Below, piece by piece: positions 8,580-16,959 of a stretch of 64,000 bases of DNA. The notes under the pieces are model-generated. The model was not told the DNA's origin. It was given only the letters and a program-made list of their open reading frames with translations, and did not search any database. The stretch is from Brevibacillus daliensis (GTDB lineage: Bacteria; Bacillota; Bacilli; Brevibacillales; Brevibacillaceae), in contig NZ_JAJISB010000012.1 in the NCBI RefSeq assembly GCF_021245735.1, forward strand, positions 1 to 64,000. Reading direction: 5' to 3'. The translations under genes were made by a program, and so were the position numbers. The first letter of the stretch is position 1. Each line of letters begins with the position of its first letter.

Positions 8580-9249
8580 TGCCCCACACCACCTTTAAGT
8601 ATTTGGGCTCTTTTGGGTTGATCTCGATCTTTTCACGAATGCGGCGCACATGGACAGCTACTGTATTTTCCGCATTGTGATAAGTTTCCTTCCATACTTT
8701 TCCATAGATTTGTTCAATGGAAAAAATATGGCCTTTATTTACCATAAGAAGCTCCAGGATTTTATATTCGGTTGCTGTTAAACGAACTTCTTCACCATCG
8801 ACCAATAGGGACTTGGCTTGGATGTTGAGAGTAAGTCCACCTACATGAATCTCCTCTTCACTCGCTTTGTAATTGCCCAGATTGGTATAGCGACGAAGCT
8901 GTGATTTGACACGCGCTATCAGTTCAATAGGATTAAACGGCTTGGTCACATAATCATCAGCCCCCACATTTAATCCGAGAACGATATCCATGTCTTCTGA
9001 TTTGGCTGATAGCATGATGATTGGAATGTTTTTCGTTTCTCTGATTTTGAAAGTTGCCTTAATACCATCCATCTCAGGCATCATAATATCTAATAGAATT
9101 AAGTGAATCTCCACATTATCAAGAACCTCTAGTGCTTCTCTGCCGTTCTTGGCTTGAAAGACGGTAATATCTTCATTGCGAAGATAAATATTGATCGCTT
9201 CTCTGATTTCTGCCTCATCATCTACGACGAGAACATGATATTTAGACAT
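8557..9249 (-). CDS. OmpR/PhoB-family response regulator
   Basis: A 230-aa response regulator: receiver domain (residues 1-118) with acidic pocket VVDDE, phospho-acceptor Asp in LDIMMPEMDG and the conserved Lys in DYVTKPF, then a winged-helix Trans_reg_C domain ending at VWGIGYKIEG. It is the first gene of the operon, with the kinase overlapping its 3' end. The ATG at 9249 has GGTGGG upstream. A candidate direct-repeat binding site GTAAGA-N5-GTAAGA is found in the promoter element shared with the second YcdB paralogue (11241-11310), and a degraded copy lies in front of this operon (9301-9370), suggesting autoregulation plus control of that paralogue. Confidence 0.93.
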   Translation of the reverse strand: MSKYHVLVVDDEAEIREAINIYLRNEDITVFQAKNGREALEVLDNVEIHLILLDIMMPEMDGIKATFKIRETKNIPIIMLSAKSEDMDIVLGLNVGADDYVTKPFNPIELIARVKSQLRRYTNLGNYKASEEEIHVGGLTLNIQAKSLLVDGEEVRLTATEYKILELLMVNKGHIFSIEQIYGKVWKETYHNAENTVAVHVRRIREKIEINPKEPKYLKVVWGIGYKIEG

Positions 9250-9300
9250 TCATTTCCCACCTTTTTTCACGTTCCTTTCATTGTGGCATGAGATTACGAT

Positions 9301-9370
9301 TTGGTATAGGCATATCTTATAAACAACTAGTTACAAAAAAATGGGGAAGAATCTTACGAATGTATGACAA
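9301..9370 (-). promoter_or_regulatory. Promoter/operator element of two-component operon
   Basis: On the minus strand this 70-bp stretch matches 11241-11310 (plus strand) at 63 of 70 positions by my alignment. Each copy ends about 50 nt before the start codon of the gene it faces. Shared parts include ATTCGTAAGATTCTTCC, TTTTTTGTAACTAGTTG and TTTATAAGAT, the last a likely -10 region. This copy keeps one perfect GTAAGA half-site and one altered one (GTCATA). Confidence 0.7.
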
Positions 9371-9472
9371 AAGGAGAAAGGAATTATTATATTCAATTAA
9401 TTCTTGTTTTAGCTGTTACCTTTATCCTTGTATAACGTCTTAAAGGGTAATAAATAGTTACAGGAGGATATC

Positions 9473-11170
9473 ATGAAAACAAATAAAAAGCTGCAAGCAT
9501 CAGTTGCAACCCTAATGGCTGTTAGTATGGTAGCTGTCACACCGGTTTGGGCAAATGAACCTACTACTACAACGCAAGCTACGGAGATAAAAACGGGGCA
9601 GGAGAAAACAGCTATCCCCAAAGCCGTGGAACAATCACTGGAAACATTGTATCAGGCAGTGCCTGAATTAAAATCACTCACCATTAGACAACAACAAGAG
9701 GTCAAGAATGAGGTAGGTTCTCAATCTGTGTTTTCTATTTCTTTTAGCAATTATGATGAGAAAGAAAAGTACGACATGAAAAAACATGTCTCTGCCTATG
9801 CCAGCTTTGATAAAACAACAGGTGAATTGCTGAGCTTCAACCTCGAAAATCCTGCATATGCCTCAGACAAAGCTCCATCTGATGAACTGGCTAAAGAGAA
9901 AGCAAGAGATTTCGTAAAGCTGGTTACAGGAGATAAATTCTCTACCTATCAAATGAGTGAATGGGTAGGGAAAGCGGGAATGGGTACGGTCTCCGAAGAT
10001 GGAGAGGAAATGAACTGGACCTTCTCAACGGTAAGCTTTGAGCAATTGATCAACGGCATTCCATTTCGTAATAGCGGGTATTATGTATCTGTAGATAATC
10101 AAGGCCATGTCACCTCGTTTGATAAGAGTGATAGGGGAGAGGTCAATGATCCTTCCAAATTCCCAGATCCTAAAAAGGCAATTAAGAAAGAAGATGCCGA
10201 AGCCACTTATCTAAAGACGTTAGATATGACACTGATGTATCATACCCAACAAGAATATTCATTCGTTACAACAACCGATTCAAAAAAAGCAGAGCCAATT
10301 TTAATGTATCTTCCTGTATCAAACGATTTAATTGATGCAACAACGGGGAAAACAGTTGAGATTTGGGGAAGTCCGAGAGATTTTAAACCTAAAACAATTT
10401 CGGTTTCTCCAAAAGGTGAGACCGTGACAGTCAAATCTCAAAAGGAAGCGGAAGAATATCTATCAAAACAATTCGGAATCGATATGACCAATATGGAATT
10501 CCGCGAAAATAATCATAAGGTAGACGGTAAAGTTAAATATCTGGACTACATGTGGCACAGCAAAGAAACAAATGATAAGGATAACAATAGGCTCTATGTT
10601 TCGCTAATGATCGATCCACAAACATCTCAAATTACTTCTTTTAACATCCAGGATGATTCTAAAGAAGGGGAGAAAATAAAAATTTCCGAAGCAGAAGCGC
10701 AGAAGGAAGCAATTGCCTTCTTAGAAAAACATTTGCCTCGTAATTTGAAAGAAATTTCATTAGAGCATATAAGCTCAACTAAAGATGATCATATTCCGGC
10801 ATGGGTAGATAAGAGTAAGCTGAAAGATAGAAAAGTGATTCCACAATATTATTTTACATTTAATGAGCTTCATCAAGGAGTCCAGATAGCTGATAAATCG
10901 TACAGTGTTCAAGTAGATGGTGTAAGTGGCAAAGTGAATGGTTACTATTTCAATACGAATGATAAGGATGTAAAACTGCCAGATAATAAAAACCTGGCTT
11001 CCGTTGAAGAAGCAAAGAAAGCATACGTGAAAGCCCATTCTCTTGAACTTGCCTACGTATGGCCAGAGTACCACGATCAAAAAGCGCCTGCACCTCTTCT
11101 GGTATATGTACCAAGTAACCAAGCAAATGGAACCGTAATTGATGCGACGACAGGAAAACCTGTGAAGTAA
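9473..11170 (+). CDS. Secreted YcdB/YcdC-domain protein, paralogue 1
   Basis: A 565-aa secreted protein. A Sec signal peptide is evident: MKTNKKLQ, a hydrophobic core and a cleavage region near TPVWA (about residue 27). The mature part has repeated PepSY-like/YcdB modules of the form KAKDFV or KEAEEYLSK..., with alternating DATTGK turns at about residues 295 and 560. The catalytic role of this family, if any, is unknown; the fold suggests a surface inhibitor or binding protein. It begins behind CAGGAGG. Its neighbour at 11359 is a close paralogue, so this is a tandem duplication. It is divergent from the two-component operon, and its own upstream region lacks the 70-bp element in the productive orientation. 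Confidence 0.85.
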   Translation: MKTNKKLQASVATLMAVSMVAVTPVWANEPTTTTQATEIKTGQEKTAIPKAVEQSLETLYQAVPELKSLTIRQQQEVKNEVGSQSVFSISFSNYDEKEKYDMKKHVSAYASFDKTTGELLSFNLENPAYASDKAPSDELAKEKARDFVKLVTGDKFSTYQMSEWVGKAGMGTVSEDGEEMNWTFSTVSFEQLINGIPFRNSGYYVSVDNQGHVTSFDKSDRGEVNDPSKFPDPKKAIKKEDAEATYLKTLDMTLMYHTQQEYSFVTTTDSKKAEPILMYLPVSNDLIDATTGKTVEIWGSPRDFKPKTISVSPKGETVTVKSQKEAEEYLSKQFGIDMTNMEFRENNHKVDGKVKYLDYMWHSKETNDKDNNRLYVSLMIDPQTSQITSFNIQDDSKEGEKIKISEAEAQKEAIAFLEKHLPRNLKEISLEHISSTKDDHIPAWVDKSKLKDRKVIPQYYFTFNELHQGVQIADKSYSVQVDGVSGKVNGYYFNTNDKDVKLPDNKNLASVEEAKKAYVKAHSLELAYVWPEYHDQKAPAPLLVYVPSNQANGTVIDATTGKPVK

Positions 11171-11175
11171 GTAAT

Positions 11176-11212
11176 AAAAGAAGACCTTCAGAAATAAGGA
11201 AGGTCTTCTTTT
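11176..11212 (+). terminator. Intrinsic terminator of YcdB paralogue 1
   Basis: Stem AAAAGAAGACCTTC / GAAGGTCTTCTTTT, starting 6 nt past the stop codon. A near copy of this terminator follows paralogue 2, so the duplication included it. Confidence 0.88.
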
Positions 11213-11240
11213 AAATTGTATTTGCAATAATTCAATTTTT

Positions 11241-11310
11241 TTGTAAGACATTCGTAAGATTCTTCCCTGTTTTTTTGTAACTAGTTGTTTATAAGATTTA
11301 CCTATATCAA
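11241..11310 (+). promoter_or_regulatory. Response-regulator-type promoter of YcdB paralogue 2
   Basis: Near-identical inverted copy of 9301-9370. It carries the direct repeat GTAAGA-cattc-GTAAGA at 11243-11259, with the 11-bp period typical of OmpR-family sites. TATAAG follows at 11290-11295 as a plausible -10, with only a poor -35, which is usual for activator-dependent promoters. The element ends 49 bp before the ATG at 11359. Confidence 0.65.
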
Positions 11311-11358
11311 TTCTTGTCTAACGTACGAAAGGATAGAAAAAATTTACAGGAGGGTATT

Positions 11359-13047
11359 ATGAAAACAAATAAAAAGCTACAAGCATCAATTGCAACTATA
11401 ATGGCTGTTAGCATGGTAGCTGTCACACCGGTTTGGGCAATGGAAGGTGCTTCTACTACAACGCAAGCTAAAGAGATAAAAACGGAGCAGGAAAAAACAG
11501 TTATTCCTAAGGTCGTGGAACAGTCACTGGAAACATTGTATCAGGCAGTGCCTGAATTAAAATCACTTACCATTCGAGAACAACATGAGGTAAAGAGAGA
11601 GACAGGCTCTTCATCTGTAATTACTATTACTTTTAGTAATTATGATGAAAAAGAAAAGTTCAACGTGAAAAAGAATGCCTCTGCCTATGTTAGTTTTAAT
11701 AAAACAACAGGTGAATTGCTGAACTTCGACTTCGATAATCCTGCATTTGCCTCGGACAAAGCTCCATCTGATGAACTGGCTAAACAAAAAGCAAGCGATT
11801 TCGTAAAGCTGGTTGCAGGGGATAAATTCTCTACTTATAAAATGAGTGAATCGGTAGGGCAATCGGGAATGGGTACGGTCTCCGAAGATGGAGAGGAAAT
11901 GAATTGGACTTTCGCATCAGTAAGCTTTGAGCAATTGATTAATGGAATTCCATTTAAAAATAGCGGGATTTATGTATCTGTAACTGAACAAGGTCATGTT
12001 ACCTCTTTTAATACTAGTGATAGGGGAGAGGTCTATGATCCTTCCAAGTTCCCAGATCCAAAAAAGGTAATTAAGAAAGAAGATGCCGAAGCGACTTATC
12101 TAAAAATCTTGGATATGTCACTGATGTATCATACACAACAAAAATATCCAGTCGGTAAGGCAAAAGATCTAGCAAAAGCAGAACCAATTTTGATGTATGA
12201 ATCTGTAACAAGAGGTTTGGTTGATGCAACAACGGGAAAATTGGTTGAGGATTGGGGAAGTCCGAGAGAGTTTAAACCGAAAACGATTTCGCTTTCTCCA
12301 AAAGGGGAGTCACTGATAGTCAAATCACCAAAAGAAGCGGAAGCGTATCTATCAAAACAAATTGGAATCGATGTAACCAATATGAAATTCGAAGAAGATA
12401 AACAAGAGCGGGACGGCAAAGTGGAGTATCTGGACTATTCGTGGCATGATACTAAAAATGATGACATGCTCTTTGTCTCGTTATCAGTTGATCCGAAAAC
12501 ATCTCAAATTACCTCTCTAACTATCCAGGACGATTCAAAGAGAGGAGAGAAAATAAAAATCTCTGAAGCAGATGCTGAGAAAACAGCGATTAATTTTTTA
12601 GAGAAGTATTTGCCTAGTGGTATAAAAGAACTATCATTACAGAATATGGATGCAACGGAAGACCAATTTATCCCATCTTGGGTAGACAAGAGTAAGCTGA
12701 AAGACAATAAACAGGCTCCAAAATATTATTTAAGATTTACTGATCTTCATCAAGGAGTCCCTATACAAGATAAATCGTACAGTATTGAGGTAGATGGTGT
12801 GAGTGGGAAAGTGATTAGCTTCTATCTTCATAAGAACCATAAAGATGTAAAGCTACCAGATAATAAAAACCTGGTCACAGTTGAGGAAGCAAAGAAGGAG
12901 TATGCAAAGGCAATTTCGCTTGAACTTGCCTATATATGGCCTGAATACCGTGATCAAAAGGCAGCGGCACCACTTTTAGTATATCTGCCAAGTGAAGAAG
13001 CATTAGGTATGGTGATAGATGCGACGACAGGAAAACCTGTGAAGTAA
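11359..13047 (+). CDS. Secreted YcdB/YcdC-domain protein, paralogue 2
   Basis: A 562-aa secreted protein, close along its whole length to the product of 9473-11170, with an almost identical signal peptide (MKTNKKLQASIATIMAVSM). I chose ATG 11359 because ACAGGAGGG precedes it and the paralogue starts at the same residue; a 45-nt in-frame extension upstream is not supported. The YcdB/YcdC-like modules end in VIDATTGKPVK like the first copy. The 5' leader just before the start is related between the two genes, but the promoter differs: this copy has the element shared with the two-component operon. Function unknown. Confidence 0.85.
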   Translation: MKTNKKLQASIATIMAVSMVAVTPVWAMEGASTTTQAKEIKTEQEKTVIPKVVEQSLETLYQAVPELKSLTIREQHEVKRETGSSSVITITFSNYDEKEKFNVKKNASAYVSFNKTTGELLNFDFDNPAFASDKAPSDELAKQKASDFVKLVAGDKFSTYKMSESVGQSGMGTVSEDGEEMNWTFASVSFEQLINGIPFKNSGIYVSVTEQGHVTSFNTSDRGEVYDPSKFPDPKKVIKKEDAEATYLKILDMSLMYHTQQKYPVGKAKDLAKAEPILMYESVTRGLVDATTGKLVEDWGSPREFKPKTISLSPKGESLIVKSPKEAEAYLSKQIGIDVTNMKFEEDKQERDGKVEYLDYSWHDTKNDDMLFVSLSVDPKTSQITSLTIQDDSKRGEKIKISEADAEKTAINFLEKYLPSGIKELSLQNMDATEDQFIPSWVDKSKLKDNKQAPKYYLRFTDLHQGVPIQDKSYSIEVDGVSGKVISFYLHKNHKDVKLPDNKNLVTVEEAKKEYAKAISLELAYIWPEYRDQKAAAPLLVYLPSEEALGMVIDATTGKPVK

Positions 13048-13052
13048 GTAAT

Positions 13053-13089
13053 AAAAGAAGACCTCCTGAAAATGGAAGGTCTTCTTTTT
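13053..13089 (+). terminator. Intrinsic terminator of YcdB paralogue 2
   Basis: Stem AAAAGAAGACCTcC / GgAAGGTCTTCTTTTT with a short loop, beginning 5 nt past the stop. Confidence 0.88.
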
Positions 13090-13143
13090 GGTTTATTACT
13101 GTATCAGTACAATTTGTCGAACGGCTTGGAAAAGTAATATTTT

Positions 13144-13449
13144 CTAATGACTAGCTTGCCAAGGCCGCTTTGGTGAAGCTTTTCCTGCTGCTGTTGTAGC
13201 AGAATGAGAGTGAGTGCCATGCCCACATGAATGAGAGTGAGAATGCTCTCGTTTTACCACTTTCGGCATAGCGCTCTCTTCTATTCTTTTTCGAATGACA
13301 GATGAGGATGTAATAAGACCTGGCGCAGTATAGAGTCTAGTTGCCTCCTGCTCGCAGAAAGGGCAATCTATTCTCTCTGTTACTTGGCTCATACTCATTG
13401 TCTCTTCAAACGGTCCACATTCTTGGCATTGAAACAGATAAGTCGGCAT
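13144..13449 (-). CDS. fmdB: FmdB-like zinc-ribbon protein with His-rich tail
   Basis: A 101-aa protein. Residues 1-45 form the FmdB zinc ribbon (CQECG ... CPFCEQEA, CxxC-x~22-CxxC). FmdB proteins often accompany formamidase/amidase genes and were named as putative regulators of fmdA. It lies 33 nt downstream of the formamidase gene in the same direction. The C-terminal half is unusual: a run with many His and Ser residues (about 68-83, HSHSHSCGHGTHSHS) that would bind metal ions. The ribosome site AAAGGGG is rather far (about 14 nt) from the ATG. Confidence 0.87.
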   Translation of the reverse strand: MPTYLFQCQECGPFEETMSMSQVTERIDCPFCEQEATRLYTAPGLITSSSVIRKRIEESAMPKVVKREHSHSHSCGHGTHSHSATTAAGKASPKRPWQASH

Positions 13450-13482
13450 TGTGTTGTTATAACCCCTTTCTTCATGAACCTG

Positions 13483-14664
13483 CTACTTCGGTAAAATATC
13501 TCGATCAAAAATCGAAGTAGGAATCCACAAAGTACAACATGCGTTCGGTACATCTACTACACCGCTGATTCTTCCTTCCACAGGAGCCGTACTTAGCAGC
13601 ATATAAGCTTGCTCACCTGTTAATCCCGCTGTTATTTTTAAATATTCAATCGCATTGAGGCATGCGCGACGGTAAGCGATGTGTGCATCTAAATAATGTT
13701 GAGTTCCGCTGAATTCGTCAACAGAAATCCCTTCAAAAACCAAAAATTCAGAGTAGTTTGGATCAACTGGACCTGGTTTAAAGATCGGATTTTCTGTTAC
13801 GTTGTATTTTGCCATTCCGCCTTTAATGATATCAACATGCAGATCTATCCAGCCTGCCATCTCGATACCACCACAGAAGGAGATTTCTCCATCACCTTGA
13901 GAAAAGTGCAGGTCTCCAAGTGAAAGCTTTGCCCCGTCTACGAATACAGGGAAGTAGATGCGAGTTCCTTTTGACAGGTTCTTAATGTCACAGTTTCCGC
14001 CGTTTTCACGTGGAGGTACTGTACGTGCAGCTTCCTTCGCAATACGATCAAACTCGGCACCTTGCAGTTTTCCGAGTACGGCACTGTCGGCAGTAGGCAG
14101 GTTAGCATAAGTAGGATTACGAGTTGGATCTGTTGCTACCAAAGCAGCCTCACGTTTATTCCATTTGTCCAACAGCTGATGGGATGGTGCGGTTCCAATT
14201 AAACCAGGGTGAATAATTCCAGCGAACTTGACCCCTGGAATGTGGCGGGAGCTTGCATAGATCCCGTGGAAATCCCAGATCGATTTAGCTGCTTCCGGAT
14301 AATGTTCAGTCAGGAAGCCACCTCCATTTTCTTTTGCAAAGATCCCGTTAAAACCCCATTCAGATTCTTGCAAGGCACCGATGTCTAGGATATCGACAAC
14401 GAGTAGATCACCTGGTTCTGCTCCATTAACCCATACAGGGCCGCTTAGTACATGCACTCGATTAAGATTAACATCGCGAATGTCACTTGGGTCATCGTTA
14501 TTGGAGATTTGACCGTCAGTCCAGTCTTTGCACTCCATACGAAATACTGCCCCTGGATTAACGGAAACGGTTGCAGGAATATCCGGGTGCCAACGATTGT
14601 GTCCGGGTGTTGCTTGCTCCTCCATAGGCTTGTTCAAATCAACTTTAAATAGCACTTCTGGCAT
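13483..14664 (-). CDS. fmdA: Formamidase
   Basis: A 393-aa member of the acetamidase/formamidase family, of the length and sequence type of formamidase (formamide to formate and ammonia). Signatures: HNRWHPDIP near residue 20, VWVNGAEPGDLLVVDI, GLIGTAPS, GGNCDIKNLSKGTRI, and SLGDLHFSQGDGEISFCGG near residue 250. It starts at ATG 14664 behind AGGGAGG. The fmdB-type gene follows at 33 nt, as in known fmdAB arrangements. No formamide transporter is adjacent. Cytoplasmic, nitrogen scavenging by inference. Confidence 0.92.
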   Translation of the reverse strand: MPEVLFKVDLNKPMEEQATPGHNRWHPDIPATVSVNPGAVFRMECKDWTDGQISNNDDPSDIRDVNLNRVHVLSGPVWVNGAEPGDLLVVDILDIGALQESEWGFNGIFAKENGGGFLTEHYPEAAKSIWDFHGIYASSRHIPGVKFAGIIHPGLIGTAPSHQLLDKWNKREAALVATDPTRNPTYANLPTADSAVLGKLQGAEFDRIAKEAARTVPPRENGGNCDIKNLSKGTRIYFPVFVDGAKLSLGDLHFSQGDGEISFCGGIEMAGWIDLHVDIIKGGMAKYNVTENPIFKPGPVDPNYSEFLVFEGISVDEFSGTQHYLDAHIAYRRACLNAIEYLKITAGLTGEQAYMLLSTAPVEGRISGVVDVPNACCTLWIPTSIFDRDILPK

Positions 14665-14922
14665 GACAATTCCTCCCTTAGACGATTTAACTGCAAATTA
14701 GTACAAAATAATATGTACTATTCTGATAATATACTTGTTTTGTCATATTGTGCAACAAATTGAGAAAAAAGAGAAGAAAGGAAGGGATTTCAGAATGAAT
14801 TTGCATAAAATGGAAAAGGATAGTGGGACGGAAGAAGTTAGACATGTGTTGTACAAAATGTAAGGTTCTGTCGGGAACTAGACTTGTTATCATGACCGAG
14901 CAAAAGAAGAACGAGTACAAGG
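14665..14922. other. Intergenic region upstream of formamidase
   Basis: AT-rich non-coding stretch that must hold the formamidase promoter (reading left). I see no sigma-54 -24/-12 motif and no clear operator in it. Short open frames here have no ribosome sites and look spurious. Confidence 0.5.
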
Positions 14923-14971
14923 AAAAATTCGCGAGTTACTGCGTTATTATGCAGTATTTCACGAATTTTTT
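14923..14971. terminator. Terminator of the PadR/DUF4825 operon
   Basis: Imperfect long stem: AAAAATTCGCGAGTTACTGC pairs with GCAGTATTTCACGAATTTTTT around an 8-nt loop. T-runs exist on both strands. It lies directly downstream of the 14981-15547 gene on the minus strand. Confidence 0.7.
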
Positions 14972-14980
14972 CATGTTTTT

Positions 14981-15547
14981 TTATTTTTTATTAATAAAGT
15001 TTTCCTGAAAAGCAGTAAGGGTAAAGGACTTATCTGATATTCTATCTTGTACCTTTTCCTTCCACATTTCATTAGTTAGCAATTCTGATAGATTTTCACC
15101 AAACACTCTCTTCATATCAGAACGGGTAACGGTAAATGAATCTCCTGAGAAAATATAGTGTATTTCTTCGAGATTATCGATCAATGAAAAAGCAGCAACA
15201 GAGTTATAAATGAGGGAAGCTTTCAGACGGAATTCATCTATGGCACTCACCTTTTCTTTATAGGTTATCTCCACAGTAAATTTTTCTGGGAAAAAGTGAT
15301 ATGTCTCCTCCAGTTCTGCAAGAGGTAAGTGCTGATACAAGTTAATCAGGTTAGTAGCCTTCCCCATATATTTGTATTTGTATGGTAATAGGGACTCAAG
15401 ATCATGTGTAACTGGATTTTGTTGATCTAGGAGGTACTGTTCCTGCTTAGCTTCCATTTGTGGAAGAATGATTCCTCTGATAATCCCAAATAGGATAATC
15501 CCGACCACGATTAGAAGTATAAGCAGCTTATTCCTTGTAGCCATCAT
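14981..15547 (-). CDS. DUF4825-like membrane-anchored protein
   Basis: A 188-aa protein with one N-terminal membrane anchor (about residues 6-28) and an extracytoplasmic domain. The segment LLPYKYKYMGKATNLINLYQ and following HFFPEKFTVEITYK resemble DUF4825 (a module starting with a K-x-x-Y-[VM]-G pattern). The start is ATG 15547 or 15544 after AGGTG; the gene overlaps the end of the upstream gene by about 20 nt. Third gene of the PadR operon; function unknown. Confidence 0.72.
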   Translation of the reverse strand: MMATRNKLLILLIVVGIILFGIIRGIILPQMEAKQEQYLLDQQNPVTHDLESLLPYKYKYMGKATNLINLYQHLPLAELEETYHFFPEKFTVEITYKEKVSAIDEFRLKASLIYNSVAAFSLIDNLEEIHYIFSGDSFTVTRSDMKRVFGENLSELLTNEMWKEKVQDRISDKSFTLTAFQENFINKK

Positions 15548-16214
15548 TTTCACCTACTTCATATTTCATTATCAGTTTTGGAGCGATGTGGAAAATCACG
15601 GGAACTATGATAGAAGCGAAGGGTATCAGATATTTGATTGCAATCATTGCAAATTGATAGGGACCAGAGATGTCAACAGGTCGGAAAAACCAGATATTAC
15701 TTCCAAATTGCAGAGCAGTCGTAATGAAAATGCTCATACCAATAAAAATGAACCAGACAAGCCATACTTGTTTTCGTAAATCAAAGACTGCATTCAGATT
15801 GAATGCCTTAATTTTTTGCATGTTGATGTTCTTTCTGTTAGCAAGTAGAACGAGATAGACTACGCCAATAATCGCACTGGAAATAAGAAAAAGCCAATGG
15901 ATAAATCCCGTTCTTATGAATTGAAGTGGCATGGCAACAATCCAGCCAATGACCATGTAGAGAAGAGTAATTTGAACATATTCCAGTCTAAATTGATTGA
16001 TATAAATGGTTCGATTCCCATCAATCAGATGATCGATAGATGGAAGGTTTTCCTTTGCCATTCTGACTGCTTCGTCATAACCCACTCCGTTAGCCGTAAG
16101 ATCGGCAACCTTCGCTTCGAGATTACCTAGAACTTCAAATCTCAGGTCCTGGATTTGTATACTTGCTTTATATTTTCGAAACAGGTGGTCAACATAGAAT
16201 TCCAAGCTGTTCAT
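15528..16214 (-). CDS. Permease-prefix-domain membrane protein
   Basis: A 228-aa protein that begins with a soluble ~75-aa permease prefix domain 1 type segment (SLEFYVDHLFRKYK through AVRMAKENLPSID) followed by four hydrophobic helices (about residues 85-105, 110-130, 155-178, 190-215). The start is ATG 16214, just after the PadR stop; a TTG 9 nt upstream is also in frame. Proteins with this prefix are habitually found after PadR-type regulators and are thought to be small membrane sensors or transport subunits. No partner ABC transporter is present here. Confidence 0.75.
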   Translation of the reverse strand: MNSLEFYVDHLFRKYKASIQIQDLRFEVLGNLEAKVADLTANGVGYDEAVRMAKENLPSIDHLIDGNRTIYINQFRLEYVQITLLYMVIGWIVAMPLQFIRTGFIHWLFLISSAIIGVVYLVLLANRKNINMQKIKAFNLNAVFDLRKQVWLVWFIFIGMSIFITTALQFGSNIWFFRPVDISGPYQFAMIAIKYLIPFASIIVPVIFHIAPKLIMKYEVGENDGYKE

Positions 16215-16219
16215 ATGGC

Positions 16220-16561
16220 TCAATCCTGCCTTTCTATTAGTTTGTCGATTAGATCCTTTGCTATTTTCCAGTCTGCAAGGGATTTTTCATAGGCTTCTTC
16301 GCCCAGAGAAGTTACTTTATAGTATTTGCGCCTGCCACCCTGGCTCTCATCTCCCCAATAGGAAGAGATAAGCTTCTGTGTCTCCAACCGTTTTAAGCTG
16401 GTATAAAGAGAAGGTTCCTTTAGCTCATATTTACCATCACTGTTTTTGGCGATCGCTTTGATAATTTCATATCCATAATTGTCTCCTTCGCACAATACAC
16501 GAAGGATAATGGCATCAATATGCCCTCGAATAATGTCTCTGCTGATGCTATTGTCACCCAT
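16220..16561 (-). CDS. PadR-family transcriptional regulator
   Basis: A 113-aa winged-helix repressor of the PadR family. The core is IDAIILRVLCEGDNYGYEII, then KEPSLYTSLKRLE and a GGRRKYYKVT wing, followed by a C-terminal dimer helix. ATG 16561 is preceded by GAGGTGAA; an upstream alternative start adds 10 unrelated residues. First gene of a three-gene operon that it probably represses itself: a perfect inverted repeat, ACACATA-N4-TATGTGT, lies 27 bp upstream of its start. Confidence 0.92.
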   Translation of the reverse strand: MGDNSISRDIIRGHIDAIILRVLCEGDNYGYEIIKAIAKNSDGKYELKEPSLYTSLKRLETQKLISSYWGDESQGGRRKYYKVTSLGEEAYEKSLADWKIAKDLIDKLIERQD

Positions 16562-16587
16562 TTGCTTCACCTCACGAGTACAATATA

Positions 16588-16605
16588 ACACATATTACTA
16601 TGTGT
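16588..16605. promoter_or_regulatory. Candidate PadR operator
   Basis: Perfect 7-bp inverted repeat ACACATA-TTAC-TATGTGT, 27 bp upstream of the padR-like ATG, where an autorepressor site is expected. Confidence 0.6.
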
Positions 16606-16959
16606 GACAATGTAATTTGTGTAAAAGGGTATTTAGGACATAAAAAATAATATGGCAATAGGCGTGTTCCGACGCCGGTGCCGACATTCTCGCATTTCCC
16701 ACCAATTCAACGGCGCAATCTATTTCTGTGCTTCCAGATGGCAAGTTTCTATCACGTACTTGCTGGCAGCCTTCGTATCTCTTTCTTTTAAGTAATTGTC
16801 AACATAACCTATACTATTTCACGCATGTTAAACGCTGGATTGTGAATAATCTGTTAAAAAATCAAAGTTAGCCGAGAAAATACTGTTTTGATATGGCTGC
16901 TTTCCCTCTGTTTTCAACTGCTACGTGATACGATAGAGAAAGAATAGGGGGGAACAACA
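16606..16959. other. Non-coding region before atoS-like gene
   Basis: About 350 bp with no gene. It contains a locally GC-rich patch near 16663-16685 unlike its AT-rich surroundings, and a weak hairpin GCAAGT/ACTTGC at 16741-16763. The promoter of the kinase gene must lie in the right part. Nothing else can be recognised. Confidence 0.4.

Noticed and set aside
14823-15008. A 61-aa open frame upstream of the formamidase gene.
   Set aside because: It runs across a terminator hairpin and lacks a ribosome site.
15468-16130. Several 60-100 aa plus-strand frames opposite the PadR operon.
   Set aside because: They lie wholly inside well-supported minus-strand genes.
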